Source: Chara braunii (lineage: Eukaryota; Streptophyta; Charophyceae; Charales; Characeae). From it: a DNA stretch of 33,119 bases. The stretch spans positions 1,192,083-1,225,201 of the forward strand of contig BFEA01000207.1 in assembly GCA_003427395.1 (NCBI GenBank), in the 5' to 3' direction. A model generated the notes under the pieces. That model saw only the letters and a program-made list of their open reading frames with translations, made no database searches and was not told where the DNA came from. The translations under genes were made by a program, and so were the position numbers. Each line of letters starts with the position of its first letter. Positions within the stretch are counted from its first letter, which is position 1. Below, one piece after another: positions 18,210-27,900 of the stretch.

Positions 18210-19024
18210 NNNNNNNNNNNNNNNNNNNNNNNNNNNNNNNNNNNNNNNNNNNNNNNNNNNNNNNNNNNNNNNNNNNNNNNNNNNNNNNNNNNNNNNNNNN
18301 NNNNNNNNNNNNNNNNNNNNNNNNNNNNNNNNNNNNNNNNNNNNNNNNNNNNNNNNNNNNNNNNNNNNNNNNNNNNNNNNNNNNNNNNNNNNNNNNNNNN
18401 NNNNNNNNNNNNNNNNNNNNNNNNNNNNNNNNNNNNNNNNNNNNNNNNNNNNNNNNNNNNNNNNNNNNNNNNNNNNNNNNNNNNNNNNNNNNNNNNNNNN
18501 NNNNNNNNNNNNNNNNNNNNNNNNNNNNNNNNNNNNNNNNNNNNNNNNNNNNNNNNNNNNNNNNNNNNNNNNNNNNNNNNNNNNNNNNNNNNNNNNNNNN
18601 NNNNNNNNNNNNNNNNNNNNNNNNNNNNNNNNNNNNNNNNNNNNNNNNNNNNNNNNNNNNNNNNNNNNNNNNNNNNNNNNNNNNNNNNNNNNNNNNNNNN
18701 NNNNNNNNNNNNNNNNNNNNNNNNNNNNNNNNNNNNNNNNNNNNNNNNNNNNNNNNNNNNNNNNNNNNNNNNNNNNNNNNNNNNNNNNNNNNNNNNNNNN
18801 NNNNNNNNNNNNNNNNNNNNNNNNNNNNNNNNNNNNNNNNNNNNNNNNNNNNNNNNNNNNNNNNNNNNNNNNNNNNNNNNNNNNNNNNNNNNNNNNNNNN
18901 NNNNNNNNNNNNNNNNNNNNNNNNNNNNNNNNNNNNNNNNNNNNNNNNNNNNNNNNNNNNNNNNNNNNNNNNNNNNNNNNNNNNNNNNNNNNNNNNNNNN
19001 NNNNNNNNNNNNNNNNNNNNNNNN
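18210..19024. other. Assembly gap (815 N)
   Basis: Continuous run of N. Content unknown. Any frame reported across it is meaningless. Confidence 0.99.
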
Positions 19025-19190
19025 GCATCACCAATGTCCGTCCAATCCCCACCAACGGCTACCATTTGTGGTCGTTGCCCGCGTCGACCCGCAGAAAACC
19101 GCCGATGTCCGACCACTGACCTGACGGACCGCTTCTGCACCAGCAACTCCGTGTCGACGGTGCCATGTGCGCGACGCAACGAGTCCGTGA
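19025..19190. other. Orphan sequence between gap and adapter
   Basis: GC-rich segment bounded by the gap on one side and the library adapter on the other. Its linkage to either neighbour is therefore unsupported. No family was recognised. It could be a piece of a host gene placed here by a chimeric read. Confidence 0.5.
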
Positions 19191-19228
19191 CTGTCTCTTA
19201 TACACATCTAGATGTGTATAAGAGACAG
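19191..19228. other. Tn5 mosaic-end dimer (mate-pair junction adapter artefact)
   Basis: CTGTCTCTTATACACATCT at 19191-19209 is followed directly by its exact reverse complement at 19210-19228. The 19-mer is the hyperactive Tn5 mosaic end used in tagmentation libraries. The back-to-back 38-mer is the circularisation junction of Nextera-type mate-pair libraries. In translation it gives the familiar contaminant string VSYTHLDVYKRQ. It is not biological, and it means the bases on its two sides came from distant ends of one circularised fragment. Confidence 0.97.
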
Positions 19229-19715
19229 GAGAGAAAGAGACACACACACACACACACACACAGACACACACAATCAGAAAAAAAAAAAAAATGTTTATCG
19301 TTGTTTGGGGGTTATTATTATTATTTCTTTTTTCGATTTGAAAATGATCCCCCCTCACATTTCAATTTTTTTTTTTTCAGTTGTTTCTGGCGGGGCACGC
19401 CATGCGCAGGTGATAAGCGCGCCTTGATTTCGGGCATGGCTCCTCCTGCACGTGGTGCGGCCACGAGGTCGCGGTTGGCCTCCTCGACCGTGGGATCCGT
19501 GACTGGGAATGCCACATAGCTTAGGAGGGGTGTTGATTTTGAAGGTCTGCAAAGGGGAAGAGCGACCGTTAAGGTTTGAAAGTCGAACACTTAATTCTAC
19601 CGAGAGAAATTACTCTCAATTTAAGCGTGAAACTTTGACATTTCTTTATTGCCTATAAATTTTCAGGAATTACATCTTTTGCAGAAGGTTCGTATTAAGA
19701 ATATACCAAATTACT
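19229..19715. other. Microsatellite and unassigned sequence after the adapter
   Basis: An (AC)n run at about 19241-19270, a poly-A near 19280, then T-rich sequence ending in TTTTTTTTTTCAG at about 19366-19380, which resembles a 3' splice site. A GC-rich stretch follows to about 19520. No protein family is recognised in the GC-rich part. A plant intron/exon boundary is possible but unproven, because this sequence adjoins the adapter. Confidence 0.4.
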
Positions 19716-19964
19716 ATGTCTGGTTCTCTTAAGAATTACGCTCCTTCGGATCCAATTATTGTCAAGTGGCCTACATATATCTGGATGTTTGTCTTTGAAT
19801 TGGAGCGTACTCCATGAAACGAAAATACAGCAGATGAGTTGAATTGCGTCGACCAGGACAAAAGTAATAAAGGAGTGGTCGAGGACATTCCGCCGGTTGA
19901 CGGATTTTTGGATAAAGAAGAGGATGTGAAATGCCATATTAACTCATGGTCAGTGGTCGTGTGA
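19716..19964 (+). pseudogene. RNase H C-terminal fragment
   Basis: Same frame throughout, with one TGA at 19815. It encodes MSGSLKNYAPSDPIIVKWPT, then YIWMFVFELERTP, TGA, NENTADELNCVD. This matches the W..YI..F.FE..R..G..N.ADxLSRVD end of gypsy RNase H. The linker KEEDVKCHINSWSVVV follows. It continues the RNase H interrupted at 17685, showing that 17686-19715 is an insertion or misjoin in an originally continuous domain. Confidence 0.75.
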
Positions 19965-19969
19965 ACATG

Positions 19970-21602
19970 TTACTCCTGGACAACATGTGTGGCATGCAAC
20001 TCCAGGACATGTACGACGACCAGATATAGTAATCAAACCCTTTGTTGTGAAAAATTTATGGGGTGTGCCAGGAGTGGAATGGATGATGGAATTGACGTTG
20101 GCCGATAAGTATGGGTTGTAGGAAAAGCTAATCATAATGGAAAGTGAATCTCTTCAGGTGAAAAAACATGAGAGGCAGATAAGTGGAATATATCTCTTAG
20201 CGAACTCTCTACTTCAAGAGGAGGTTTCTAGGATCGAAGGTGAAAAACAAAGTGGAGAAGGGAATGTGATCCACGAAGGAGAGGAGGATGAGTTTGAGGA
20301 AGGAGAGATAAAATAAGTCTTTCGGGCAGAAGAGTATAATGGAGTATATCTTGAACTTGTGATGCTTCTTTCTTACAAAATTAGGAAAAGAGATGTTAGT
20401 GAAAAAACCCTAAAAATGCAGCCGCAAATTTTGGTACGAGATGACAGTCTATTCATGAGGAGTAAAGGTAAAAAATATTGGAACGGTGGTTTGTGACATC
20501 ACTCAATAGATTGATGTCATAACCGCCCTAGATGATGGGAAAGCAGCTGGGCATTGTACTATCGATACAACATACCTAAATGTGCACGAATAGATTATTG
20601 GGATAGCATGGGGCAAATGATTGATAATTATTGTAAGTCTTGTGTACCACATAAGGAGTGGTCATCTCTTAGACCTAGGGATCCACTTCACCCAAGATAT
20701 ATACGTGAGGTTGGAGCGGTTGTTCATCTGAATCTATTGACAACGCCTTTGAGAATAGGAGGATGTAATTATATCTTCAATGCTCGAGACAATCTCTAAG
20801 GATTTCTAGATGACAAAGTCATTCGCACAAAGGCTGGTGAAGTGTTGGCTTATTGCATTGAATAATATTACCTTCGCTATTCCTTTGTCACAAGGTTCGT
20901 AATAGATAGAGGATCTAATTCACTTGTGCAGAGGTGAAGACGCTATGAAGAGAGTATGGTGTGATCGTGGAGTATACGATTGAAGCGCACCCTTAAGCGA
21001 ATGCACCTGTGGAAAAGGGCATAGTACCATTACGAACCTTCTCACGAAGTGGACAAATGACAGGCCTAATCAATAACCAAACTACTTAAGAGTTTCATTC
21101 TTCATGAAGAACATTACTATCAAGAGAACCACCAACTACGCGTCAACTACGTTGTGGTATAACACACATGCGACGTTCCCAATTAAAAGTTTTTTGAAGA
21201 CTTGGAGACGAAAATACCTCGAGACTACCTTATCATTCAAGGATTTGCTTAATTTAAGGGCACCTCAAATAAGAGTCATAAAGGACAAAGTCCAGGAAGC
21301 GGCGAGTAGAGTGGTTGGCAATCGTAATAAGAACAAGTTCATGTGGGATAAGATTAAGCGAGTACAGAAGGAACCTCTTAAGGTTTGAGATATCGTGTCA
21401 CTCTACGGCTCGTCCCTAGAAAAACAGTGGTCAAGAAAATTGGACAAGCAATAGTTAGGGTTGTACAGGATCACGAGATGTGGCGAGCATGGGACCTACC
21501 AGATTGAGGAATTGGATGGAACGACATGACAGGATAGGGTGTTTGACTCCAGATTAAAGATGTTTGTGGATCGAGATGAGGTGAGCATACACTTAGTAAA
21601 TT
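19970..21602 (+). pseudogene. Integrase region (broken, first catalytic Asp changed)
   Basis: Would insert the cDNA into the genome. A linker (ESLQVKKHERQISGIYLLAN, acidic EEDEFEEGEIK) leads to a zinc-binding region. This region is split by a frameshift near 20575: GHCTIDTTYLNVHE in frame 2, then DYWDSMGQMIDNYCKSCV in frame 1, giving H-H and C-x2-C. The core reads REVGAVVHLNLLTTPLRIGG then YIFNARDNL. Asn (AAT, 20731-20733) stands where the catalytic Asp is expected. VIDRGS supplies a second-Asp-like motif. The C-terminal part is in frame 2 (21104-21602): NYASTTLWYNTHATFPIKSF, KEPLKV, then IVSLYGSSLEKQWSRKLDK and YRITRCGEHGTYQIEELDG, a GPY/F-like module. Stops lie at 20797, 21386 and further on. 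Confidence 0.8.
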
Positions 21603-21835
21603 AAATTTTTGAATTAGTGAAAGAGTCTTCGTTAAAAGAAAAGGAGAGGATTGTTATGTCAGTTAAAGTAGAGATCAGGGATGGATATAAGAATTGGGGT
21701 TGTGTTTGTATATATATATATATTTTTACGTACTTATATGTCTATATGATATTTGATGTTCATTGTCTGACATGCTTACCACCTATGCTCCTGTTATCTC
21801 TTCCTTGTTGCGCAAGCTTGATACCACTGACAGCC

Positions 21836-22607
21836 ATGCCAAGAGGGAAGGGCGGGGCTGGGCCGATGGGAACTCCAAGGGTAACTAGACAAGGGGACAA
21901 CAAGGATCAGCCAAAGAGGGGAGATCCTTAGTTTATGATGGTGGAAATCATGAGATACTCATGAGGTTATTCGAGGCGCATGCAGTGGAGTCTGGATGGG
22001 GAGTGGCCATGATGTTGGCAGAGGTACGAGGTGTTGGCGAGTGGGAAGAGCCTATAGCAAGGTTTGCGAGGGAATCGCAAACCTGAGAACAGTTCGAGAA
22101 AGGATGGAGGGACTTCACCCATCACATGTGGGAAGAGATGGATTGCCCATTCGGTTTGACTCCACAAATTTGGAGGAATTTTTGTGGGCATACGACACAT
22201 TTGCAGACGAACAGAAGATTCTGTGGGAGTCAAGGACGACAAAATTTATTCTATACGTCTGCAAAAGTGTGAGGATTTGTATTCATCCATCGCAGGTCAT
22301 GCCACGAGCTGGAATGAGTGCAAGCGCCTACTGAAAAACTGCTACACTCAAGAGCGGCAAGCAGAGAACAAGAGAGAGATGGAAAGAAAGAGGAAGGAGT
22401 CAGGTAGAGAGCAGAAGCAAGCAAGAGACGGAAGCGTGACTTCTGGAATTCAAGGGGAAAAGAAGAGGAAAGAACACAGGTCACACAAACACGAGAATGT
22501 GGGAAGCCAGACTGCTGCAAAAGAGGTGAAAGGAGGAAGTATTGAAGATTCAAGGTCCCCTCTTGAGCCTATTCAAATGCACGATCCACCTCCTGAGCCG
22601 ACATAGG
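21836..22607 (+). pseudogene. gag: Second gag-like remnant
   Basis: Starts MPRGKGGAGPMGTPRVTRQG at 21836 with a stop at 21929. In another frame it continues YDGGNHEILMRLFEAHAVES, then GWGVAMMLAEVRGVGEWEEP and IARFARESQT. The next frames read HTTHLQTNRRF-like sequence, then the open frame 22184-22606 with CEDLYSSIAGHATSWNECKR and a long basic, Lys/Glu/Arg-rich helical stretch. At least two frameshifts. The glycine/basic start and helical body suit the N-terminus of a gypsy gag polyprotein. It lies 230 bp after the integrase end, so it is either the start of a second nested element or a rearranged part of the first. No pol follows it. Confidence 0.5.
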
Positions 22608-22729
22608 GAGATTAGCTATAGGAGGCAACTGCCAAGGAAAAGGAGGACAAAAAAGATCCACACAAGCAGAGCATGCGAGTTTCTAGCAGTAGCAAGCCAA
22701 CTCACCACGTGTTTTTCAGGGTTTCCCTC

Positions 22730-23103
22730 TACTACTCACCAAGTGTGCAAAACTAGAATGAATCTTATGCTAGAACATGGAACCATACGCCGCCATATGT
22801 TTTGTCTTTTGTGCAAGTGGTGACGAGTGGAGCAAGGCCCTTAGGGCCACTGTGCGTAGGAAAAGGAAACAAAAGAACGAGAGCAATAAATCTTCTGCTA
22901 GAACATGGAACCATACGCCGCCATATGTTTTATCTTTTGTGCAAGTAGTGACAAGTGGAGCAAGGCCCTTAGGGCCACTGCTCGTTGGAAAACGAAACAA
23001 AAGAAAGAGAGAGCTATGGTAGTAAGTAGTAACTTGTAACCCATAACTGCTGGAATGCGGATCTGATTTCGGATCCAGAACATATATTGCTGGCCTACTC
23101 CGC
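22730..23103. mobile_element. Foldback (MITE-like) element with internal duplication
   Basis: This element shares its internal and terminal sequence with 32499-32895: CCCTAAGGGCC, the AAGATTCATTC core, TTTTGCACA..GTGAGTAGT, and the end GTAACCCATAACTGCTG followed by a GATCC-type stretch. Reading from 22735, CTACTCACCAAGTGTGCAAA is complementary to TTTGTGCAAGTGGTGA near 22812, giving a hairpin. The half from 22761 has been duplicated directly, at 22761-22888 and 22889-23016. It has no coding capacity, so it is non-autonomous. Its partner transposase family is unknown. Confidence 0.65.
22761..23016 (+). repeat. 128-bp direct duplication inside foldback element
   Basis: Two units (22761-22888 and 22889-23016), both containing GCTAGAACATGGAACCATAC and GGAGCAAGGCCCTTAGGGCC. 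Only a few differences separate them, so the duplication is recent compared with the rest of the window. Confidence 0.88.
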
Positions 23104-23317
23104 TCTCACTCGAAGTTGGTTGAACGTCTCTTGAGATGTTGGGACCCTTGCAGATGCACTGCTGGGGTCCTTGGGAAAAAAATATTATTCAACAAGGAAT
23201 ACGAGGCCCCAATTTTCTTTTTGTGCCCTTCAATTTTTCAGAAGGGAGTGACATCATTGGGTACCTCAGCCAAACCTTCCTGAATTTCGTTTTTTACCTT
23301 ATTTATTGGGGTGTGTT

Positions 23318-23387
23318 GCATCACGTGTGCGCGCATGTTTGCGCCTGTGCTATGCGCCGCACGTGCAGAGCTCGCGCGCACGTGATG
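23318..23387 (+). repeat. GC-rich hairpin
   Basis: GCATCACGTGTGCGCGC at 23318-23334 pairs with GCGCGCACGTGATGC at 23373-23387, with one bulged base pair region and a 38-base loop. It stands out in an A/T-rich context. CACGTG is a plant G-box core, but it is here part of the palindrome. Confidence 0.65.
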
Positions 23388-24129
23388 CGCCGCAGGTATG
23401 GTCAAGAATCATGCAGTGTGAGAGGTCTAAGATATGGATTTGGGGGGTGTCTGTATATATGAGGAGACTTTGAGGGTGGATTAGACTTTGTACATTAGTA
23501 CTATGAGTAGCAGCATCAGCGAGTGATTCTGTGAGTATAATTTGAGTAGTAAATTTTGTTCTCGTTTAGCACATTAATAGAAAACCCTCAGTTCTAAATG
23601 TACATAGAGGCGAAAGTGACGAGGATGTGAGTTGATATTGTTTCCAACTCAGATTCAGATAACAATACGTATGTGTGGTGTGGTGTGGTGTGTCTACAAA
23701 GTGATTTGTGTGCGTGTGTGTGTGTTGGACTCCTTAGACCAGAGTACGGTGTGCGAGATTTATGTGTGAGTAGTGTTTTCAAAGGTAGGCATGTTTTGAG
23801 AGGTGGACTAGGTAGGACAATGCATTATGTGAGACTTGTGTGTGAGTAATGTGAGAGTTGGAGTGACATTGGACCTTGGTCTCTTGAGACTGATATCTTT
23901 TTGTTTTGTACGATATATATGACTTTTTGATACGCGCTTCATTTTTTTTTGTGAGGTCTCAGACTCTGTGCACATATGTGGATTTCAAGCATTGCTTCTT
24001 TTGTGTGGCTTTTCACAATCACTGTCATATTGTGTGGACTTGACCTAATGTGTATGATCTTTGTGATAAAATATATATGTGATGTGTCCATTATGATGCC
24101 TGACTTATGAGATGAGTCGAGTTGCCAAA

Positions 24130-24192
24130 CCTTCCTTTGTACTTAAGCAAAATTTGTCATAGCAACAGATGAAGCTTAAGTATAAGGGAAGG
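24130..24192 (+). repeat. Long stem-loop with 25-base loop
   Basis: CCTTCCTTTGTACTTAAGC at 24130-24148 pairs with GCTTAAGTATAAGGGAAGG at 24174-24192 with about two mismatches in 19. Size and pairing would fit a short foldback remnant or, less likely, a small-RNA precursor. No flanking target duplication was recognised. Confidence 0.6.
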
Positions 24193-24260
24193 AGACGCAC
24201 ATTGTTTTGATGGAAGAATGTTGCGTTTTCAGATCCAGAAAGATCTGAGTAGTGATTCAA

Positions 24261-24661
24261 ATGGGTGTTACAACTATGTTTTGTCTCTTCTATATGGTTG
24301 ATGAGAAAAGAGGGAAGCCCAAAGGTTGGCTAATCCCCACAAATGCGAGTGATATTGTGAGAGCACCTAAAAGGGGGGCTATGATGCTGGACATTGTCTG
24401 AAATGAAAACAATTCTGAGATAAAAGTATAATGAGAATTAACCGAAGGTTTTGTGATAACTTTGTGAATTATTATGATAATTTTGGAGTTATGTTCCTAA
24501 GACGTGTGACCTTTTATATTATGATCGAAGTAAAAAGGGGCACGACCACGTGGATTGACGGTGAAATTGTTGGAATCTTTAGAAGAAGGCACTATCCCTC
24601 CACGTTGTCCCATGAAGAGTGGTATGTGTTACTCTATAAAAGAAACTGTATCGGTATTTGA
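24261..24661 (+). pseudogene. Coding-like remnant of unknown family
   Basis: Two open pieces. 24261-24401 encodes MGVTTMFCLFYMVDEKRGKP, then KGWLIPTNASDIVRAPKRGA. 24431-24661 encodes RINRRFCDNFVNYYDNFGVM and, later, GTTTWIDGEIVGIFRRRHYP and HEEWYVLLYKRNCIGI. They are in different frames, 29 bases apart. Composition looks like protein (aromatic and charged mixture) rather than low complexity. I do not recognise the family. It may be another retroelement fragment. Confidence 0.35.
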
Positions 24662-25148
24662 GAAATTCGAGGAATTTTTAGTGAAAAAAATGATCAACCA
24701 CTATAAAGTCAGTCTAAGGAACATTTATTGAGGCCCAACTAAGGGGCGACACTTGGCATCACTGGGACGTAACTCCCAGTGTTGGCTTGTGGCCGGTATA
24801 ACATGGCAGCGGGGCCATGGCTCACCAAAGATTAGGACTTGAAGGGTCAGCCACTCGGAGGGACTTAACTTGAGGGAAGGCTAATGCGATCGATTAAGTC
24901 TAGAGTTAGGCATCCTTCAAGATGCCAGAATAGGAAAAAATGCTTACCTTTGCGCAACCAACGAAAACACCATCGCTACAATAACGCGATGGGCCGTGGA
25001 TTCGACGTGATCAACCACTCTATGGTGGGCCAAGATAGAGACCTAACCTTCCTGTGCTAGACTCCAGGAAGGGTATTTTACTTATAATGGTCAAATTGCC
25101 ACTGGGGTTGAAAGTGCCTGTATGATTGAGAGAGGTCTCGGTTAAGGC
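24662..25148. other. Unassigned region with short dyads
   Basis: No gene is seen. A perfect 8-bp dyad CACTGGGA/TCCCAGTG around CGTAAC lies at about 24762-24783. It is flanked by words (GGCGACAC) that loosely resemble, inverted, the GAGTCGCC next to the dyad at 12936. This is too weak to call a repeat. Confidence 0.4.
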
Positions 25149-25539
25149 GTGCGTCTAAAGTCGTGTGCTTCTACGTGGGACCATGACTACGGACACCCAA
25201 CGAGAAGCCGACGATATCGAGGACGAACGGAAAGGACCATCAACTTGCTACATGAGCGCGGACTATACCCTGTAGTACAAAACAAAGTATCCCCTAATTC
25301 CGTAGCCAGGATATGGGAGACCCAGGTTAGAATCCTGGCAGTGGAATACCGTGACGGGGGTTGGCTGGTAAGTACCTCAAATGGAATCAAGCCGGTATAT
25401 CGGATTGACTACTTTCTCATCAACAAATTGAATTTTGTCTTGCTTTGTAGTTCTGATCACTCGACGTGACGGGGACATCGCTTAATAGGCTCCGAAAAAA
25501 CTGTCGGCGCAAAAACCCTCATAAGGGTATTTGCCTGAG
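25149..25539 (+). pseudogene. Possible gag-family remnant ending in TLIRVFA
   Basis: An open frame from 25149 stops at TGA 25467 and continues in frame to GAKTLIRVFA and TGA at 25537-25539. The terminal peptide is the same as in the frame at 12404 and just before the main gag at 13398. The body (ARIWETQVRILAVEYRDGGW near 25310-25370) has no recognised domain. A second possibility is that part of this region is a tRNA-derived repeat, since CCAGGTTAGAATCCTGG at about 25321-25337 looks like a T-arm. Confidence 0.3.
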
Positions 25540-27900
25540 TTTTTGCGGATCGCATGAGCCACATCTGGAGTGACATTTGAGACAGTGACTTAAACTTATC
25601 TTCGCACATCCCGCAATTGACTCTTAGAAGCCGGAACGACGAGCGTGTGTATGGTCAGGTCAGAGAGTGTATGAGCATGCACTGTGGGGGCATGCGTTAA
25701 TTTAGCTAGATGTCTGGTAATATTAGCGAACAGATAGTGTGATCAACCACCTCGCATGTTGGTGCAAGTTAGAAGGGGACTTATATTTTGATTAGTATCG
25801 TCGCGCACACAGAGTACGCGTGCGTAGAGTTTGGCATTATCATGATCAACAGTAAGTTGACGATCGAAAGCGTGAACCAAGGTGATTTCCGAAGACTTAT
25901 CTGAAAGACGGTGCTTAAATCACGTAGCGTGGAGCGCACTGGGTCCTTGATGGGAGCCTCTACGATTTTGACGAAGCATGCATAAACGAGGAATGACACG
26001 AGCAAAAATTGAAGACAATATGGCCTGTTGCCTGGTAAGTGATGTGCAAGGAGGGAGAGTACGTGAACCACGTCTTTCGCGCGGTAGATACGGAAGCTTG
26101 GTGATCGTGGGTTCGACTGACAAGCCAAGGCGGGGCCTTGGCACATTTTCGCAGGCCCAGTCGAGATGCAGTTACTCTTCATATGGAGATCTGTGTCTAC
26201 TTAGTTCAGCCATGGGCCTTACACTATAGGTTATGACTTCTAACTTACAAGCTACAGATTTGGGGATCGAGGCCAGCCGACGACGAGCGATCTGTGGAGC
26301 ATGGTTGCAGGAAACCGCCAGGGTTGAGGGTCCTATGGACTATCCTTTTGGTTTTTGCGAACGACCCCGACCACGGGACCGATCGGTGGGACCAAGGAGG
26401 GGCTACATCGGTTCTCCCCTCTCATCTCCCTTCTCACTTTCCTATTATCTTATCATTAATATTATTATTATTTTATTTTCTATCAGTTAGAGTCCCATTT
26501 TTTTAGCGTGGCTGGTACCGGCACCCGGACCGGTGATAGAAACCAGCAAGCCTGTCTCAGTTGGTACACCCTTGAACTGTTGAAATCTAGGCTACCAGAG
26601 TGGCCCGGGGCCACTTGCCCGACCGAGCCAAAACAAAATAAAAATTAGTTTTGTACTTTATTTTTTATTTTAAATGTGGTAAAGAATTTCGATGTGACCC
26701 TGAGGCAAAAGTTATTCAGTTCATTTTTCTGCATAACATAGTTTTTTTTTCAGATGTTTTTGATGTTTGTTTTTTTGCTAGGACCTTTCTTGGTCCTTGC
26801 ACGGCCAGGCCGTCCGGGAAAATAGGGTGACCCGGGCGGCCCGACTGGTAACCTAGGTTGAAATACAGACCCAAGTTCGAATCTAGATAAGATCTTTATG
26901 AATTACTTGGGACCTGTCAGTCTGATGATGAGATTGCAAGGCCGACCTAGTTATTTTGTTTCTTACTAGAGTGAATCTCGCGCCATGATCAGAGCAGGTT
27001 CATTCCGTGGTGGCTGGTTATCAAGCATCACCACACCGAGCAAGCCGAGGAGGTCCTACTGAGTGACGCTATTTAGAGTTAGTGTTCGCTTTAGTAGTTT
27101 CGTCGAAGTCGTGGGTTGTTAGCGGCAACTGCGTTAGTCAAGAGCAAAGACGAAGACAAAGGGGGAAAATGGCAAAGGAGACGAAGGATAATCTAACAAG
27201 GATAAAGACGAAAAATAAGTGAAGGCGAGGGGAGGAAGCCATTGCAAGCCCGTTCCGTAACGAAACGGGCTGAGAAAGAGGTCATTTCAAGGGGTTTGGC
27301 CTTGGGCGAAGTGGATGACAGGGATAGATCGTTAGTTAGTAGGAGCTACGAGAAATTAAAGGAGAAAGATGAATCGTGGGAAAGTGGAGAAAGAAAGGAG
27401 ATGGGGAAAACAGAGGAGAGGAAAACTTCATTTGATTGATGCTGAATGGAATTGAGCGGGGTAAGGAGAGAATCGGAGGTTTTCAGCCATCGCTGCGGTG
27501 AGGGCACAATTTTGGTGGTAAGAAGGTCCAAGGCTGTGTAGAGAAGGAAAGCTTATATATGACGGTGTATCTTCCTGCCTTCTTGGAGAAGACTCATTCT
27601 TATTTTGCATGAGTAGGGAGGTGGTGATCGCACTACACGTCGTGGTAATCATTGTGTTTCAGGCGCTGCCCGACGTCTAGTTGTTGCTAGTGGTCGAGAT
27701 CGCCATTTGATCCCAACCGTTGTTCCTCGACAGTGCCTGTCTAGCGGTCGCTTTCATCATCAAGATCGCAGTGTTGTTGTCACGATTGTGGTTGTCTTCA
27801 CTCTACGACTGCAGACATTTTCATCAATAATTCTTTACTTTGCGGGAACACTTGCGCATGTGCACAACAGAGAGAGAAAAAAAGACCGAACTAGCGATGC
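25540..27900. other. Long intergenic stretch, hairpins only
   Basis: No convincing gene is seen. Small perfect hairpins cluster at about 26515-26545 (ACCGG/CCGGT) and 26780-26840 (AGGACC/GGTCCT, ACGGCC/GGCCGT), and at 27247-27271 (AGCCCGTT/AACGGGCT). ACAGACCCAAGTTCGAATCT near 26863 resembles ACAGACCCAAGTTTGATTCC near 12,651 and the end of the foldback element at 32850. The frame 27242-27439 is Lys/Glu-rich and has no known domain. A fragment like the foldback core (GAAGACTCATTCTTATTTTG) lies near 27588. Confidence 0.45.

Larger units (their letters stand above)
13380..21602 (+). mobile_element. Degenerate Ty3/gypsy-like retrotransposon (LTRs not found)
   Basis: Protein remnants follow the Ty3/gypsy order on one strand: gag, CCHC-like nucleocapsid, protease, reverse transcriptase, RNase H, integrase. 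Every domain carries stops or frameshifts. Several key residues are altered (RT Asp to Asn, one RNase H copy Asp to Tyr, integrase Asp to Asn) and the protease active-site stretch is missing, so the copy is dead. RNase H is split by about 2 kb (17686-19715) holding an inverted duplication, a gap and a library adapter. Flanking direct repeats that could be LTRs were not identified. Family assignment is confident at the Ty3/gypsy level. The lineage is not determined. Confidence 0.88.
23104..24255. other. A/T- and G/T-rich spacer, no gene
   Basis: No coding region is supported. It holds a GC-rich hairpin (23318-23387), a TG-rich microsatellite-like stretch (about 23670-23725), several ATATAT runs, and the long hairpin at 24130-24192. 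Confidence 0.6.

Noticed and set aside
18042-19179. Long open frames of 300-373 codons on both strands
   Set aside because: Almost entirely N translated as X across the 815-base gap.
19034-19519. 161-codon frame containing SYTHLDVYKRQ
   Set aside because: Runs through the Tn5 mosaic-end dimer and microsatellite. A library artefact.
25290-25350. tRNA gene (T-arm-like CCAGGTTAGAATCCTGG)
   Set aside because: No matching acceptor, D-arm or anticodon arm at the right distance upstream. At most a tRNA-derived repeat fragment or chance.
12404-25539. LTR pair bounding the gypsy element
   Set aside because: I looked for direct repeats on both sides (about 12,400-13,400 against 21,600-25,600) and found only the short coding-type word and weak dyads, with no TG...CA-bounded repeats or primer-binding site.
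26090-26130. Pol III B-box-like GGGTTCGACTGAC
   Set aside because: The T-stem does not pair and no A-box lies at a suitable distance.
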